Below are positions 40,099 to 49,814 of a stretch of DNA of 64,000 nucleotides, piece by piece (within the stretch, counting starts at the first letter, position 1; each line of letters opens with the position of its first letter). Origin of the DNA: Bacteroidota bacterium (lineage in GTDB: Bacteria; Bacteroidota; Bacteroidia; UKL13-3). The position numbers were made by a program, and so were the translations under genes. The notes beneath the pieces are model-generated. The model searched no databases and had not been told where the DNA came from. It saw only the letters and a list, made by a program, of their open reading frames with translations. The DNA is taken from assembly GCA_947464275.1 (NCBI GenBank), contig CANHVU010000001.1, forward strand, positions 186,993-250,992, written 5' to 3'.

Positions 40099-40533
40099 AT
40101 TTTTAAAAAACTGTTTCATTAAGTCAGAAGCTTCATCGGCCAAAATGCCTTTTTCTATTTTTGTTTTAGGATGTAAATTTACCAAGGCCTTTTGAAACCC
40201 CCTTTTATCATCTGATGCCGCATAGACAACCCTATTGAACTGTGCCCAAAAAATAGCCCCGGCACACATGATGCAAGGCTCTAAAGTAATATATATAGTA
40301 CAGTCAGGTAGGTATTTGGCTCCTAAAAAATTAGCCGCAGCAGTAATTGCTTGCATTTCGGCATGAGCCGTTACATCATTTAAACGCTCTGTTAGATTAT
40401 GTCCTTTGCCAATAATTTGATTATTGGATACAACCACGCATCCAACTGGTATTTCCCCAATTGAAAATGCTTTTTGGGCTTCAAGCAAAGCTTGTTTCAT
40501 AAAGTATTCATCCGAAAACAAAATTGATTCCAT
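40090..40533 (-). CDS. tadA: tRNA-specific adenosine deaminase
   Basis: IPVGCVVV, DVTAHAEMQAI, ITLEPCIMCAGAI. Confidence 0.95.
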   Translation of the reverse strand: MESILFSDEYFMKQALLEAQKAFSIGEIPVGCVVVSNNQIIGKGHNLTERLNDVTAHAEMQAITAAANFLGAKYLPDCTIYITLEPCIMCAGAIFWAQFNRVVYAASDDKRGFQKALVNLHPKTKIEKGILADEASDLMKQFFKNLR

Positions 40534-40617
40534 ATAATTCTATTTAATTTAAAGCAATCTTAATTTATGCAATTTGACTTTTAATATTTAATTTGCAAAG
40601 CTTGTAGCGCTAAAATA

Positions 40618-41028
40618 ATGAACAAAGTAAGTACAATTTGCATAATTAATGATGATGATATTTTTACGTTTATTCTTAAAAAAAGTATAACTAAACTAAA
40701 TATTTGTAATGAAGTAATTTCTTTTATTAACGGTGATGAAGCAATAAAAGAATTTGAAAAACCAAATTCGAGTATCCCAAACATTATATTATTAGATATT
40801 AATATGCCTGTGCTTAATGGATGGGATTTTTTAACCGAGTTTGTTAAAATAAATATCCCAATTAAGGTAGATATTTATTTAATAAGTGCCCATATTTCTA
40901 ATGAAGATTTGATTAAAGCTAAAAATCAAAAAGAAATAACAGGAATATTAACTGATCCGACCGACAATAAAATTCTAATAGAAATTGTAGAAACATATAC
41001 TGGTAGTAATAAAAAAGGCTCACTTTAA
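40618..41028 (+). CDS. Stand-alone response-regulator receiver domain with atypical C-terminal switch site
   Basis: INDDDIF, IILLDINMPVLNGWDFL, YLISA; canonical Lys-Pro replaced by Asp-Pro (LTDPTD). Confidence 0.85.
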   Translation: MNKVSTICIINDDDIFTFILKKSITKLNICNEVISFINGDEAIKEFEKPNSSIPNIILLDINMPVLNGWDFLTEFVKINIPIKVDIYLISAHISNEDLIKAKNQKEITGILTDPTDNKILIEIVETYTGSNKKGSL

Positions 41029-41051
41029 AATATAAAGTGAGCCTTTTTTAT
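41011..41051. terminator. Bidirectional hairpin terminator
   Basis: aaaaaaggctcactttaaaatataaagtgagcctttttta. Confidence 0.8.
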
Positions 41052-41068
41052 GATGTTCTTATTTTGCC

Positions 41069-44000
41069 TTAATCAGCAATAATCACAAAAGCTTTTCTAG
41101 CATAAACATTTCCATTGTTTAATATTACTAGATTGTATGTGCCCGGAGCTATACTTAGGCTATTCAAATCAATAGATTCAGTCTTGGTATTTCCATTGAT
41201 ATTAGCTTTGTATATATCTCTACCTAATAAATCAACAACTTTAATTTCACCGTTTATTATCTCATTGCTGTTTAGTTGAAACTTGAATGTACCTTTATTT
41301 GGATTTGGATATAACGTTAAATTATTGTTGTTATTATTTACGTTCATTAAGCCAGTACTATATTCATTGTTTAAGCTAGCAATTTTCCCATCTTTAAATG
41401 ATATCGGATTATTTTGTAATAATGGATTAGGTAAAACTGTAACGGTTTTACTTGCTTCTGCAAAACATCCTGTATTAGTAGTTTGTTGCACAATTCTTAC
41501 AGTATAAGTACCTGCAGAGGCATATCGTTTACTATAAATAATAGTATTGCTAGAACCTGTTCCATCTCCATAAGTCCATGTTGGTGCACCTGCACAATAA
41601 ACAACAGGAACATTATTTGGATAATTAGTGAATGTAGGTTCAAAACCAAAATCATTGGTTAATAAAACTTGACTTGTATTTGGCGCTATGGCAAAATCAA
41701 CACCAACTCTACCGTTAGCTCCTGAATTATCAGAAATATTAACAATTTTGCTTGAAGTGGTTGCACAGCCCACACCATTTAATATAGTTAATGTAATAGT
41801 TTTAAAACCACCTGCAGTATAGTAATGTGTTGGTGCTACTTCGCTAGAAACACTTCCATCACCAAAATCCCAAGCGTATTGGTTGTTGGTACCAGTAGAA
41901 GAATTTGTGGTAGTAACCATATTTCCACATGAACTGCCTACCACAGCAGAGAATATTGATTGATTGCCAGTAATTGCTGCTATAGCATTAACTGAAACAG
42001 TGGTTGATGCACTACAATTTGTGCCGGTAGAAACTGTTAAAGTTACAGTGTAATTTCCATCAGCTACATAACTGTGTAATGGACTTTCTTGAGTAGAGGT
42101 ATCAGCAACTGGTGTTTCACCAAAACTCCATAAGTAGCTTGCTGTATTTCCTGAAGGTATGGTAGAGGTATTGGTAAATTGAACGCTATTACCACAACCT
42201 GTTCCGCCTGTAAAGGCAATACCTGCAGTTGGTGCATCAGCAATTTTAATTGTTCTAGTTGTTGTTCTTGTGCAACCTCCCAAAATATTGGCAGATAATG
42301 TCATTGTATAAGTTCCTACTGCACTATAAGTATGATTTGGTGCAGTGGTTCCAGAATAAATAACTGAGCCATCACCAAAATTCCATAAGTAAGTAACGTT
42401 TGCTTCTACATTAGTATTAGTAAATGAAACTGTTTTACTACAAGAAGCATTGCTAATAGTAAATGCAGGCGTAGGAGCAGGTCTAACATCAATATTGGTA
42501 ATTGGGCTTGTACAAGCACCAATGGTTACAGTATAATCTGTTGAAGTGGTTGGCGTGATATCTGTAAAACAACTAGTAGCTCCGGTTATAGCTCCACCAT
42601 TCCAGGTAGCTGAACTAACAGGTGCACTTCCTGCACCAAGCGATAACTGGAAATTATCAATTGACCAACTTTCATTACATAATTCCTCTAAGCCTAGAGC
42701 TTCTAAAACAATAGAAATAGTGCTAGTATTATGAGGAATAATTTTTGAAATACGGTATTTACTACTTGGGGCACCGCCTCCTAAATTACAACGTGCTGGT
42801 AAAGTTGAGTTAACTGAACCAGTAAAATTAGCGTTAACAGCAGGTGCGTTATTAGGATAAGCTTGAGTCCTATAAGAGAAATTAGAGAAAGTTGTATTGA
42901 TAACACTGTTGCCATCTACATTCATTTTCCATGAATCAACTCCAGTCGAAGGATCATTTCCATCCCAAGTATCGTGAATGTATAAATCAAACTCAACCTT
43001 CACGTATTCGTGAGCGCTTAAGCCATTTTGAGTATAGATGGCTTGTTGGTTAGTTAAGAAACCTAATACTGAATCACCATTAAATTCAGTAATGGTAGGC
43101 TCATTGGCAGGAGAAATAGCAGGGAAACTCCAAGCTGAACCAATTGAAGATTGGAAATTATTTGAATGATTTACTGTGTAAACAACTGGTCCACCACTTA
43201 CAGGTAAACCATTGCAAGCGCTTAATAAATTTGGAGTTGAAGTGTTTACACCTAATTCAACATTAAAATTATCAATTGACCAACTTTCGTTACAAAGTTC
43301 CTCTAATCCTAAAGCTTCTAATTCAAGGTTAAATGAACCTGAAGTATGAGGAATAATTTTTGAAATACGATATACTGAACTTAAAGCACCACCATTATGA
43401 TTGCAAAGGGTTGGTAATGTGTTTGAAACAGCATCTGTTCCATTTAAATTGACAGCAGAAATGTTATTAGGATAAGCCTGTGTTCTATAAGAGAAATTAG
43501 AGAAAGTAGTATTTATGATGTTTGAACCATTTACACTCATTTTCCAAATATCTTTACCAATTAAACTTCCACCAATTGAATCAGTAGAATTACCATCCCA
43601 CGAATCGTGTAAGTATAAATCAAATTCAACTTTTACATAATCGTGCGAAGCTAAACCTGTTTGACTATAAACTGCCTTTTGGTTGGTTAAATAGCCTAAT
43701 ACGTTTTGACCATTGTATGATTGTACGGTTGGTACATTTGCAGGTGTAATTGCTGGGAAAGACCAAGCATTAGTAATTGCGGTTTCAAAATTTTCAGTAT
43801 AAGTTGGTGTATAAACAACTGTGCTTGAACCTCCAATAACTTGATTGGCTGTTAAACGTACCGAGTTGCCAGCACAAATAGGATTTGGCGAAGATTGCGT
43901 AATAACCACTCTAGGGCTAACATTAACAGTTTTAGTAACTCTTCCTCTGCTGTCATTACAATTACCAATTACAGAAGTTGCTACTAATCTTACATTATAA

Positions 44001-47000
44001 CTACCGTGGTTGGCATAAGTATTACCTGTTACATTTTGAGTAGTAGCACTTGTTGTGTTAGCACCAGTCATTGTCCAAGCATAAGTCATTGCTCCACCAC
44101 CTGCTAAAGTTGTTGTGTCGGTAAAGTCATAACTATTTCCAGTTACACATTGGTTAACCGTATTGATAGTAAAACCAGCTCTAGGAGTAGGATTTACTAT
44201 AATTTGTAATGAATCTGAACAACCATTTAAAGTAGCTACATAATAAGTATTAACTATAGGAGAAACTGTAATTGAATTGTTAATTATTGACGGATTTGTC
44301 CAAGTTACATTGCTGTTAGACGATTGAGATCTGTATTGTACAGTTACATTATCAATTGACCAGCTTTCGTTGCAAACATTTTCTAAGCCCGCAGCCTCTA
44401 AAATCATTTCTAATGTTGAAGCTGTATGAGAAACTTTTTTAGTAATATGGTATTTTGCACTTAATGAGCCTCCGCCAAAATTACAAGCTGTAGGTAATGT
44501 TCTTGTTAAAGAACCTGTAAAGCTTGCATTACTAGCAGAAAAATTATTTGGATAAGACTGTGTTGTTGAATTCCAAGTTTCGTTTGAGAAAGTAGTATTC
44601 AATGCAGTATCATTATCTAAAATTACGCGGAACATATCTGGACCGCTTACGGTACTATTTCCATCCCAAGTATCATGAATATATAAATCAAAATCAACTG
44701 TTATTGAATCGTGTGAAGGTAAACTAGTTAAATTTAATTTAGCTTGTTGATTACTTAAATAACCTAAAACAGAACCACCATCATAGTTTTGAATTGAAGG
44801 AACATTAGCTGGAATAATTGCTGGGAATGTCCAAGCATTTCCAATTGAGCTACTAAAATTATTTGAATATGCAGTTGTGAAAACTGCAGCATTTAAAGTA
44901 GATGCTCCATTAGAACAATTAACAGTTGTTGAAGTACCTTCACAAATAGTATTTGCTACTGGTGCCGCAGTTGATGATAAAATAGGCTTTGGTTTGATAG
45001 TTACTATAGCCGAACCCGAAGCCGATCCAGCGCATAAAGTTGAACTTGCATCTACCACACTCACTAAATTATAAGTAAATGTTCCTGAAACGTTTGTTGG
45101 AGCCACTACGTCTACTGAATTGTCTATAGCAGATGCTGTAGATACAGTATAACTGCCAACTCCATTTATATTATAAGTAAAGGTATAAGGTGCAGTTCCA
45201 TTAGCGCCTGTAAAAGTTACGTTAGGGCTAGGAGCATCTTTACAAAGAGTTGTAGTTCCACTAATACCTGCAGTTGGAATAGGATTAACTACCACATTGG
45301 TAGTTGGGTTATAAGTACAATTATTTGCATCTTTTGCTGTAAGGGTATATGTACCGCTCATAGCCACAGTTGCATTTGCACTTACTGTTCTTGCTAATGT
45401 TGCAGAAGCAGTACTCGTATAAGCATTTGGACCAGCCCATGAATAAGTTTTAGAACCTGTGCCTCCTGCAATTGAACCGCTTAAAGATAATGTTGTATTT
45501 GCACAGATTGGTCCGTTATTACTAACTGTTCCGCTTAATGCAGTAGGTTCGTTGATGGTTACAACTGATGACGATGACAAACAACCATTAGCGTCTTTTA
45601 CTATTAAAGTGTATGAATTTGAACCTAAACCTGTGAATACGTTACTTACTTGATAAGCTCCGCCATTTGAATATTGTAAAGCACCAGTTCCACCTGCTCC
45701 AACAACAGTTATTTGACCATTGCTTTGTCCATTACAAGTTAAGTCTGAACCGTTGTATGAAAGTTTAGTTGCTGAAGAAATAGTAGGTAATGAAGTTACC
45801 GTTCCACTCACAGCTATATTTTGTGTAGTAGCACTTGTAGAAGTACAACTAATATTACCAGCTGGTGAACCAGAAGCAGAATTGGTAAGCCTTACATAAA
45901 TGGTAGTACTGTTTACCGATCCACTAGTTTGTGTTAAGGAAACACTCGTAGCAAAACCTGAACCTGAAGTAGTTGAAACTTCATATCCTGATGGAGGGGT
46001 TATAATTATATCTGTTGAAAGGTTTGAACCGCTTACTGAAAAATTTTGTTCTGCTGATACTAAACCAGTACAAGCTGTAAAGGCACTTAATGTTCCTGTT
46101 GTTGAAATGGAAGGATTTAAAGTAGTATTGATATTAAGTTGGGAATATCCTCCGGTACCAGTAACTGAGGTTTTATCTGCATTTACTTTGTAAAAATAAG
46201 TAGTTCCAGGGTTTAATCCAGTTAAAGTTTTCGAAGTACTAGATGCTGAAAATGGAGAACCTGCAATTTGAGTTGCAAATGTTAGTGAAGTGGAAACTGT
46301 CAAACGGTATCCATTATCAACTGTTCCAATCGCTGGGGCGTTCCAATTAACAGTAAAGCCATTGTTTGTAATATTTGTAGCAGTTGTAAAAATTGGAACC
46401 ACCATAGCATAACTTTCAACCCAATTTGAGTTTGAACCTGTTAAACCAAAATTGTTTAAAGTTCCGTTGTTTCCATTACTTGTTAAGTCATTTAAGGTAT
46501 TTAATCCTGTGTTTGTTCCGTCAGCTATTCCGTTATCAAAATTATAATATGCTACTAACCCAGTTGATGAAGCACTAATTGGGTTGAAAGAATTAGGAAT
46601 AAATTCTGATGTTGTTCTTGCTACATTCCAAATACGAACTTCATCTATTGATCCATTAAATCTATTCCAAGGATTAGTAACATTTAAAAACTGACCTAAA
46701 GTAGTGGTAACTGAATTGTTAATATTTGGATTGCCATTAATAGTTACAGGAGTTGCTGCTTGCTGACCATCGATATATAAAAATAATTGACCAGAATTAC
46801 GAATTGCTGCAACGTGATGCCAACGACCATCATTAAACCCAGTTGTACTAGTAATTGCAGTATAATCTGCCATATTAGTTTCATTAATTTCTAAATAGAT
46901 AGTTCCATTAGATCCATACCCTAACATAAAAAAGTTTCCATTGCTATTAGCATTACGTTTTGCTATGATTGTACCTGATGAAGAACTAGTTGTTTTTACC

Positions 47001-48886
47001 CATGTTTCAATGGTAAAATCTCCAGTTCCAAAATTTCCTATGGTATTATTAATACTAACATTATCGTCAGAACCATCAAAAGCCAAAGCATTGCCCGGAG
47101 GTGTTATTCTTGTTACTGTTATAGTATAAGTTTTTAAGGTTGTGCCATCTTCCGCAGTTACTTTAACATCAATAGTATTTGTTCCAAAATTTAATGACAA
47201 TGCACTAGATGCACTACCGCTAGTAACAGTTGCATAAGTTCCACCGTTTACTCTTGCTTGGATGGATGCACCTGCATCTGTTTTTGTTGGAGTAACTGTT
47301 ATAGATGAAGTTATGCTATTAACGATACTTGAATAAGCTGTTGTTCCCGAAGCAAAAGTTGGGCTTAAAGTTCCTGAACTTAATGATAAAGAACTTAAGT
47401 TAGCATTGTTTGATAAAGCAATATTGGTCCTATAAATTGTTACAGTAGTATTGCTATTGGATTGAGCAATATCTGGTTTTCCATCATTATCTAAATCACC
47501 AACTGCAACGCTTATTGGATTACTGCCAATTGCCACACCTACTAGACAAGTGAAGCTAATTGTACCCGAGGTACTATTATTGAATAGCACATCTGGTCTA
47601 GATGTTGCAATATCTGCCTTACCATCACCATTAATATCACCCACTCCAATACCATAACTAGGACCAACAGTTGTAAATGTTTGAACAGAACCAAAAGAAA
47701 TAGCTCCAGTTGTAGAAGTATTTCTTAAAACTTTAATATTGCTTAATCCAATATTACTTAATGCTAAATCTAACATTCCATCATCATCAAAATCAGCTAC
47801 CTCAATATCCCAAGCTTGCGAAATTGATGTTAACACTGGGCTGTTTTTTGTAAAACTTAAAGTTGATAATGAACTAGTATTTCTCCAAATATGTAACTCA
47901 GAAGTATTAGCCATAGGAACTACAACATCTACTTTTCCGTCACCATCAAAATCTCCAAGTCCAACAGAAACGTTTCCATTTCCGCCAAACAAAGAGGTTG
48001 GAGAACCAAAACTTACATTTCCAACTCCAGTGCCTGTACTGGTATTTAACCTTACTTCTATTAAATTGGCACTACCCCTTTCATATATTAAATCCAATAA
48101 ACCATCACCATTAAAATCTGCCAATGCTGCTTCACGAGGTTGATTTGCTGCAGAAATAGTTATTGGAGAAGAAAATGTAATATTAGGTGATGTACTTGTG
48201 TTTATTAGTACTGAAATATCATTGCCTTTATTTGAAACAACAACATCTAAAAGGCCATCACCATCTATATCCCCAACACCAACAGAATTAGGATTACCGC
48301 CAACATTGAAGTCTATTTTTGTATCTAAGCTTATAGTACCACTAGTACTTATGTTTCTAAGAACCGAAATGGAAGAAACATTATTATTAGTAACAAGAAC
48401 ATCCGCCTTACCATCGTTATCCATGTCTGCAATAGTTGTTCTATTTGCACCAATGGAAGCGGTAGTGCTGCCTGTGGTAAAATTGCCACTTGTAAAATTA
48501 CCACTACTCATACATGATAAGATCTGTGTATAGGTTGGGGTAAACTTAGCTAAACTTAATGCCGTTAAACGATTGGACAGGTTGGTTACTGATATATTTC
48601 CAAATGTTGCACCTGCGGGAACATTTACAGTTAAACTTGTTGAAGAAGCAGCTGTTGGAGTGGATGCCTTTACACCTCCAAAAAATACTACATTATTAGC
48701 TGCTGTGCTATTAAAGTTTGTTCCAGTAATGGTTACAGAAGAGCCCACAGCAGCAGTAATTGGACTAAAAGTTGTAATTGAAGGTGCTTGAGCATATACA
48801 TTCAAGACGATCAAATTTACTGTAAAAAGTAATAGTATTTTGGATAAAATCCGGGTAAGACTATTTTTTTGTAACTGTACTTTCAT
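41069..48886 (-). CDS. Giant secreted adhesin-like protein: IPT/TIG, FG-GAP/VCBS repeats, cadherin-like, LamG-like, FnIII-like, SprB-like, PKD domains, T9SS tail
   Basis: ITTFSPITAAVGSSVTITGTNF; GDIDGDGLLDVVVSNKGNDISVLIN repeats; ETWVKTT...GSIDEVRIWNVART; YLWNFGDGS PKDs; tail LTLYPNPNKGTFKFQL...GTYNLVILNNGNVYARKAFVIIAD. Confidence 0.88.
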   Translation of the reverse strand: MKVQLQKNSLTRILSKILLLFTVNLIVLNVYAQAPSITTFSPITAAVGSSVTITGTNFNSTAANNVVFFGGVKASTPTAASSTSLTVNVPAGATFGNISVTNLSNRLTALSLAKFTPTYTQILSCMSSGNFTSGNFTTGSTTASIGANRTTIADMDNDGKADVLVTNNNVSSISVLRNISTSGTISLDTKIDFNVGGNPNSVGVGDIDGDGLLDVVVSNKGNDISVLINTSTSPNITFSSPITISAANQPREAALADFNGDGLLDLIYERGSANLIEVRLNTSTGTGVGNVSFGSPTSLFGGNGNVSVGLGDFDGDGKVDVVVPMANTSELHIWRNTSSLSTLSFTKNSPVLTSISQAWDIEVADFDDDGMLDLALSNIGLSNIKVLRNTSTTGAISFGSVQTFTTVGPSYGIGVGDINGDGKADIATSRPDVLFNNSTSGTISFTCLVGVAIGSNPISVAVGDLDNDGKPDIAQSNSNTTVTIYRTNIALSNNANLSSLSLSSGTLSPTFASGTTAYSSIVNSITSSITVTPTKTDAGASIQARVNGGTYATVTSGSASSALSLNFGTNTIDVKVTAEDGTTLKTYTITVTRITPPGNALAFDGSDDNVSINNTIGNFGTGDFTIETWVKTTSSSSGTIIAKRNANSNGNFFMLGYGSNGTIYLEINETNMADYTAITSTTGFNDGRWHHVAAIRNSGQLFLYIDGQQAATPVTINGNPNINNSVTTTLGQFLNVTNPWNRFNGSIDEVRIWNVARTTSEFIPNSFNPISASSTGLVAYYNFDNGIADGTNTGLNTLNDLTSNGNNGTLNNFGLTGSNSNWVESYAMVVPIFTTATNITNNGFTVNWNAPAIGTVDNGYRLTVSTSLTFATQIAGSPFSASSTSKTLTGLNPGTTYFYKVNADKTSVTGTGGYSQLNINTTLNPSISTTGTLSAFTACTGLVSAEQNFSVSGSNLSTDIIITPPSGYEVSTTSGSGFATSVSLTQTSGSVNSTTIYVRLTNSASGSPAGNISCTSTSATTQNIAVSGTVTSLPTISSATKLSYNGSDLTCNGQSNGQITVVGAGGTGALQYSNGGAYQVSNVFTGLGSNSYTLIVKDANGCLSSSSVVTINEPTALSGTVSNNGPICANTTLSLSGSIAGGTGSKTYSWAGPNAYTSTASATLARTVSANATVAMSGTYTLTAKDANNCTYNPTTNVVVNPIPTAGISGTTTLCKDAPSPNVTFTGANGTAPYTFTYNINGVGSYTVSTASAIDNSVDVVAPTNVSGTFTYNLVSVVDASSTLCAGSASGSAIVTIKPKPILSSTAAPVANTICEGTSTTVNCSNGASTLNAAVFTTAYSNNFSSSIGNAWTFPAIIPANVPSIQNYDGGSVLGYLSNQQAKLNLTSLPSHDSITVDFDLYIHDTWDGNSTVSGPDMFRVILDNDTALNTTFSNETWNSTTQSYPNNFSASNASFTGSLTRTLPTACNFGGGSLSAKYHITKKVSHTASTLEMILEAAGLENVCNESWSIDNVTVQYRSQSSNSNVTWTNPSIINNSITVSPIVNTYYVATLNGCSDSLQIIVNPTPRAGFTINTVNQCVTGNSYDFTDTTTLAGGGAMTYAWTMTGANTTSATTQNVTGNTYANHGSYNVRLVATSVIGNCNDSRGRVTKTVNVSPRVVITQSSPNPICAGNSVRLTANQVIGGSSTVVYTPTYTENFETAITNAWSFPAITPANVPTVQSYNGQNVLGYLTNQKAVYSQTGLASHDYVKVEFDLYLHDSWDGNSTDSIGGSLIGKDIWKMSVNGSNIINTTFSNFSYRTQAYPNNISAVNLNGTDAVSNTLPTLCNHNGGALSSVYRISKIIPHTSGSFNLELEALGLEELCNESWSIDNFNVELGVNTSTPNLLSACNGLPVSGGPVVYTVNHSNNFQSSIGSAWSFPAISPANEPTITEFNGDSVLGFLTNQQAIYTQNGLSAHEYVKVEFDLYIHDTWDGNDPSTGVDSWKMNVDGNSVINTTFSNFSYRTQAYPNNAPAVNANFTGSVNSTLPARCNLGGGAPSSKYRISKIIPHNTSTISIVLEALGLEELCNESWSIDNFQLSLGAGSAPVSSATWNGGAITGATSCFTDITPTTSTDYTVTIGACTSPITNIDVRPAPTPAFTISNASCSKTVSFTNTNVEANVTYLWNFGDGSVIYSGTTAPNHTYSAVGTYTMTLSANILGGCTRTTTRTIKIADAPTAGIAFTGGTGCGNSVQFTNTSTIPSGNTASYLWSFGETPVADTSTQESPLHSYVADGNYTVTLTVSTGTNCSASTTVSVNAIAAITGNQSIFSAVVGSSCGNMVTTTNSSTGTNNQYAWDFGDGSVSSEVAPTHYYTAGGFKTITLTILNGVGCATTSSKIVNISDNSGANGRVGVDFAIAPNTSQVLLTNDFGFEPTFTNYPNNVPVVYCAGAPTWTYGDGTGSSNTIIYSKRYASAGTYTVRIVQQTTNTGCFAEASKTVTVLPNPLLQNNPISFKDGKIASLNNEYSTGLMNVNNNNNNLTLYPNPNKGTFKFQLNSNEIINGEIKVVDLLGRDIYKANINGNTKTESIDLNSLSIAPGTYNLVILNNGNVYARKAFVIIAD
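42620..43185 (-). repeat. Module copy C (~185 aa) in the giant adhesin
   Basis: VVYTVNHSNNFQSSIGSAWSFPAISPANEP...ALGLEELCNESWSIDNFQLSLGAG. Confidence 0.85.
43250..43822 (-). repeat. Module copy B (~185 aa) in the giant adhesin
   Basis: VVYTPTYTENFETAITNAWSFPAITPANVP...ALGLEELCNESWSIDNFNVELG. Confidence 0.85.
44328..44882 (-). repeat. Module copy A (~185 aa) in the giant adhesin
   Basis: FTTAYSNNFSSSIGNAWTFPAIIPANVP...AAGLENVCNESWSIDNVTVQYRS. Confidence 0.85.
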
Positions 48887-49139
48887 ATACTTTTTTTGTT
48901 TTATTTTATACTTTATGGTTTGTTGAAAACTTGTGAGTTTTTACACATTATACAACAACCAAAAATATAAGGACTTATATTAAGCAAAGATGAAATAACC
49001 CAGAAAGCAGTATATTTATTTAAATTGCATTATTATCTATTTTAACAGCTGCGACATTTTAGAAAAAAATTGAAAAATCCGATTTAAAGTAGTAAAATTA
49101 ATATGCGAATAGCAGTAAAGAAGTGGTAATTTCTTTTAA

Positions 49140-49748
49140 CTAAATTGCATAAAATGAATATCCATTTTTTTGATAAAAATGCAATAATTGGGGTAGCAGG
49201 ATTTTTAAATTGTGAAAGGCCTTTTCACTATCATGAAAAACAAAAATAGAGCCATTTGCAGGCAGAAGTTTCATGGCGTTTAAACTCTCTTGAATGTTCA
49301 AATTTGCCTCATAATCACAACTAAGCCTATCCCACATAATTACTTGGTGCGATTTTAAAATAACTTTAGCTTGCTTGGTTTTTATGCGACCGTATGGTGG
49401 ACGAAATGATTGTGTTTCCAAAACAGCTTCACTTTTTCTAAAATTTTCTAAATAGGTTTCGGTTTCAGTTGACCAACCTTTTAAATGATTAAAGGTGTGA
49501 TTTCCTATTTTACATCCTGATTTTTGTACCTGATTTACAATTTGAGGATACTTTACCATATTATCGCCAACCATAAAAAAAGTAGCCTTGGCATTATAAA
49601 TAGCCAACTGCTCCAAAACCCACGGTGTAATTTCGGGATGAGGACCATCATCAAAAGTAAAATAAACCACTTTTTCAGAGGTTTTTACCTTCCATGTATA
49701 ATTTGGATAAATCCAACGAAGTAAATGTGGTATTGTGTATTTAAACAT
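49140..49748 (-). CDS. Polysaccharide deacetylase family protein
   Basis: VYFTFDDGPHPEITPWVLEQL, IGNHTFNHL, FRPPYGR. Confidence 0.93.
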   Translation of the reverse strand: MFKYTIPHLLRWIYPNYTWKVKTSEKVVYFTFDDGPHPEITPWVLEQLAIYNAKATFFMVGDNMVKYPQIVNQVQKSGCKIGNHTFNHLKGWSTETETYLENFRKSEAVLETQSFRPPYGRIKTKQAKVILKSHQVIMWDRLSCDYEANLNIQESLNAMKLLPANGSIFVFHDSEKAFHNLKILLPQLLHFYQKNGYSFYAI

Positions 49749-49814
49749 TATTTTGCGCCTGCAAAATAACCTTCGTTTGGTTTTTACAATAATAATTTTT
49801 CTAAAAAACAGTAT

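Noticed and set aside
45900-46193. Plus-strand ORFs (65-134 aa) opposite the giant adhesin, including this one
   Set aside because: Shadow ORFs arising from Thr/Ser/Gly-rich coding on the other strand; no promoter, RBS or domain support.
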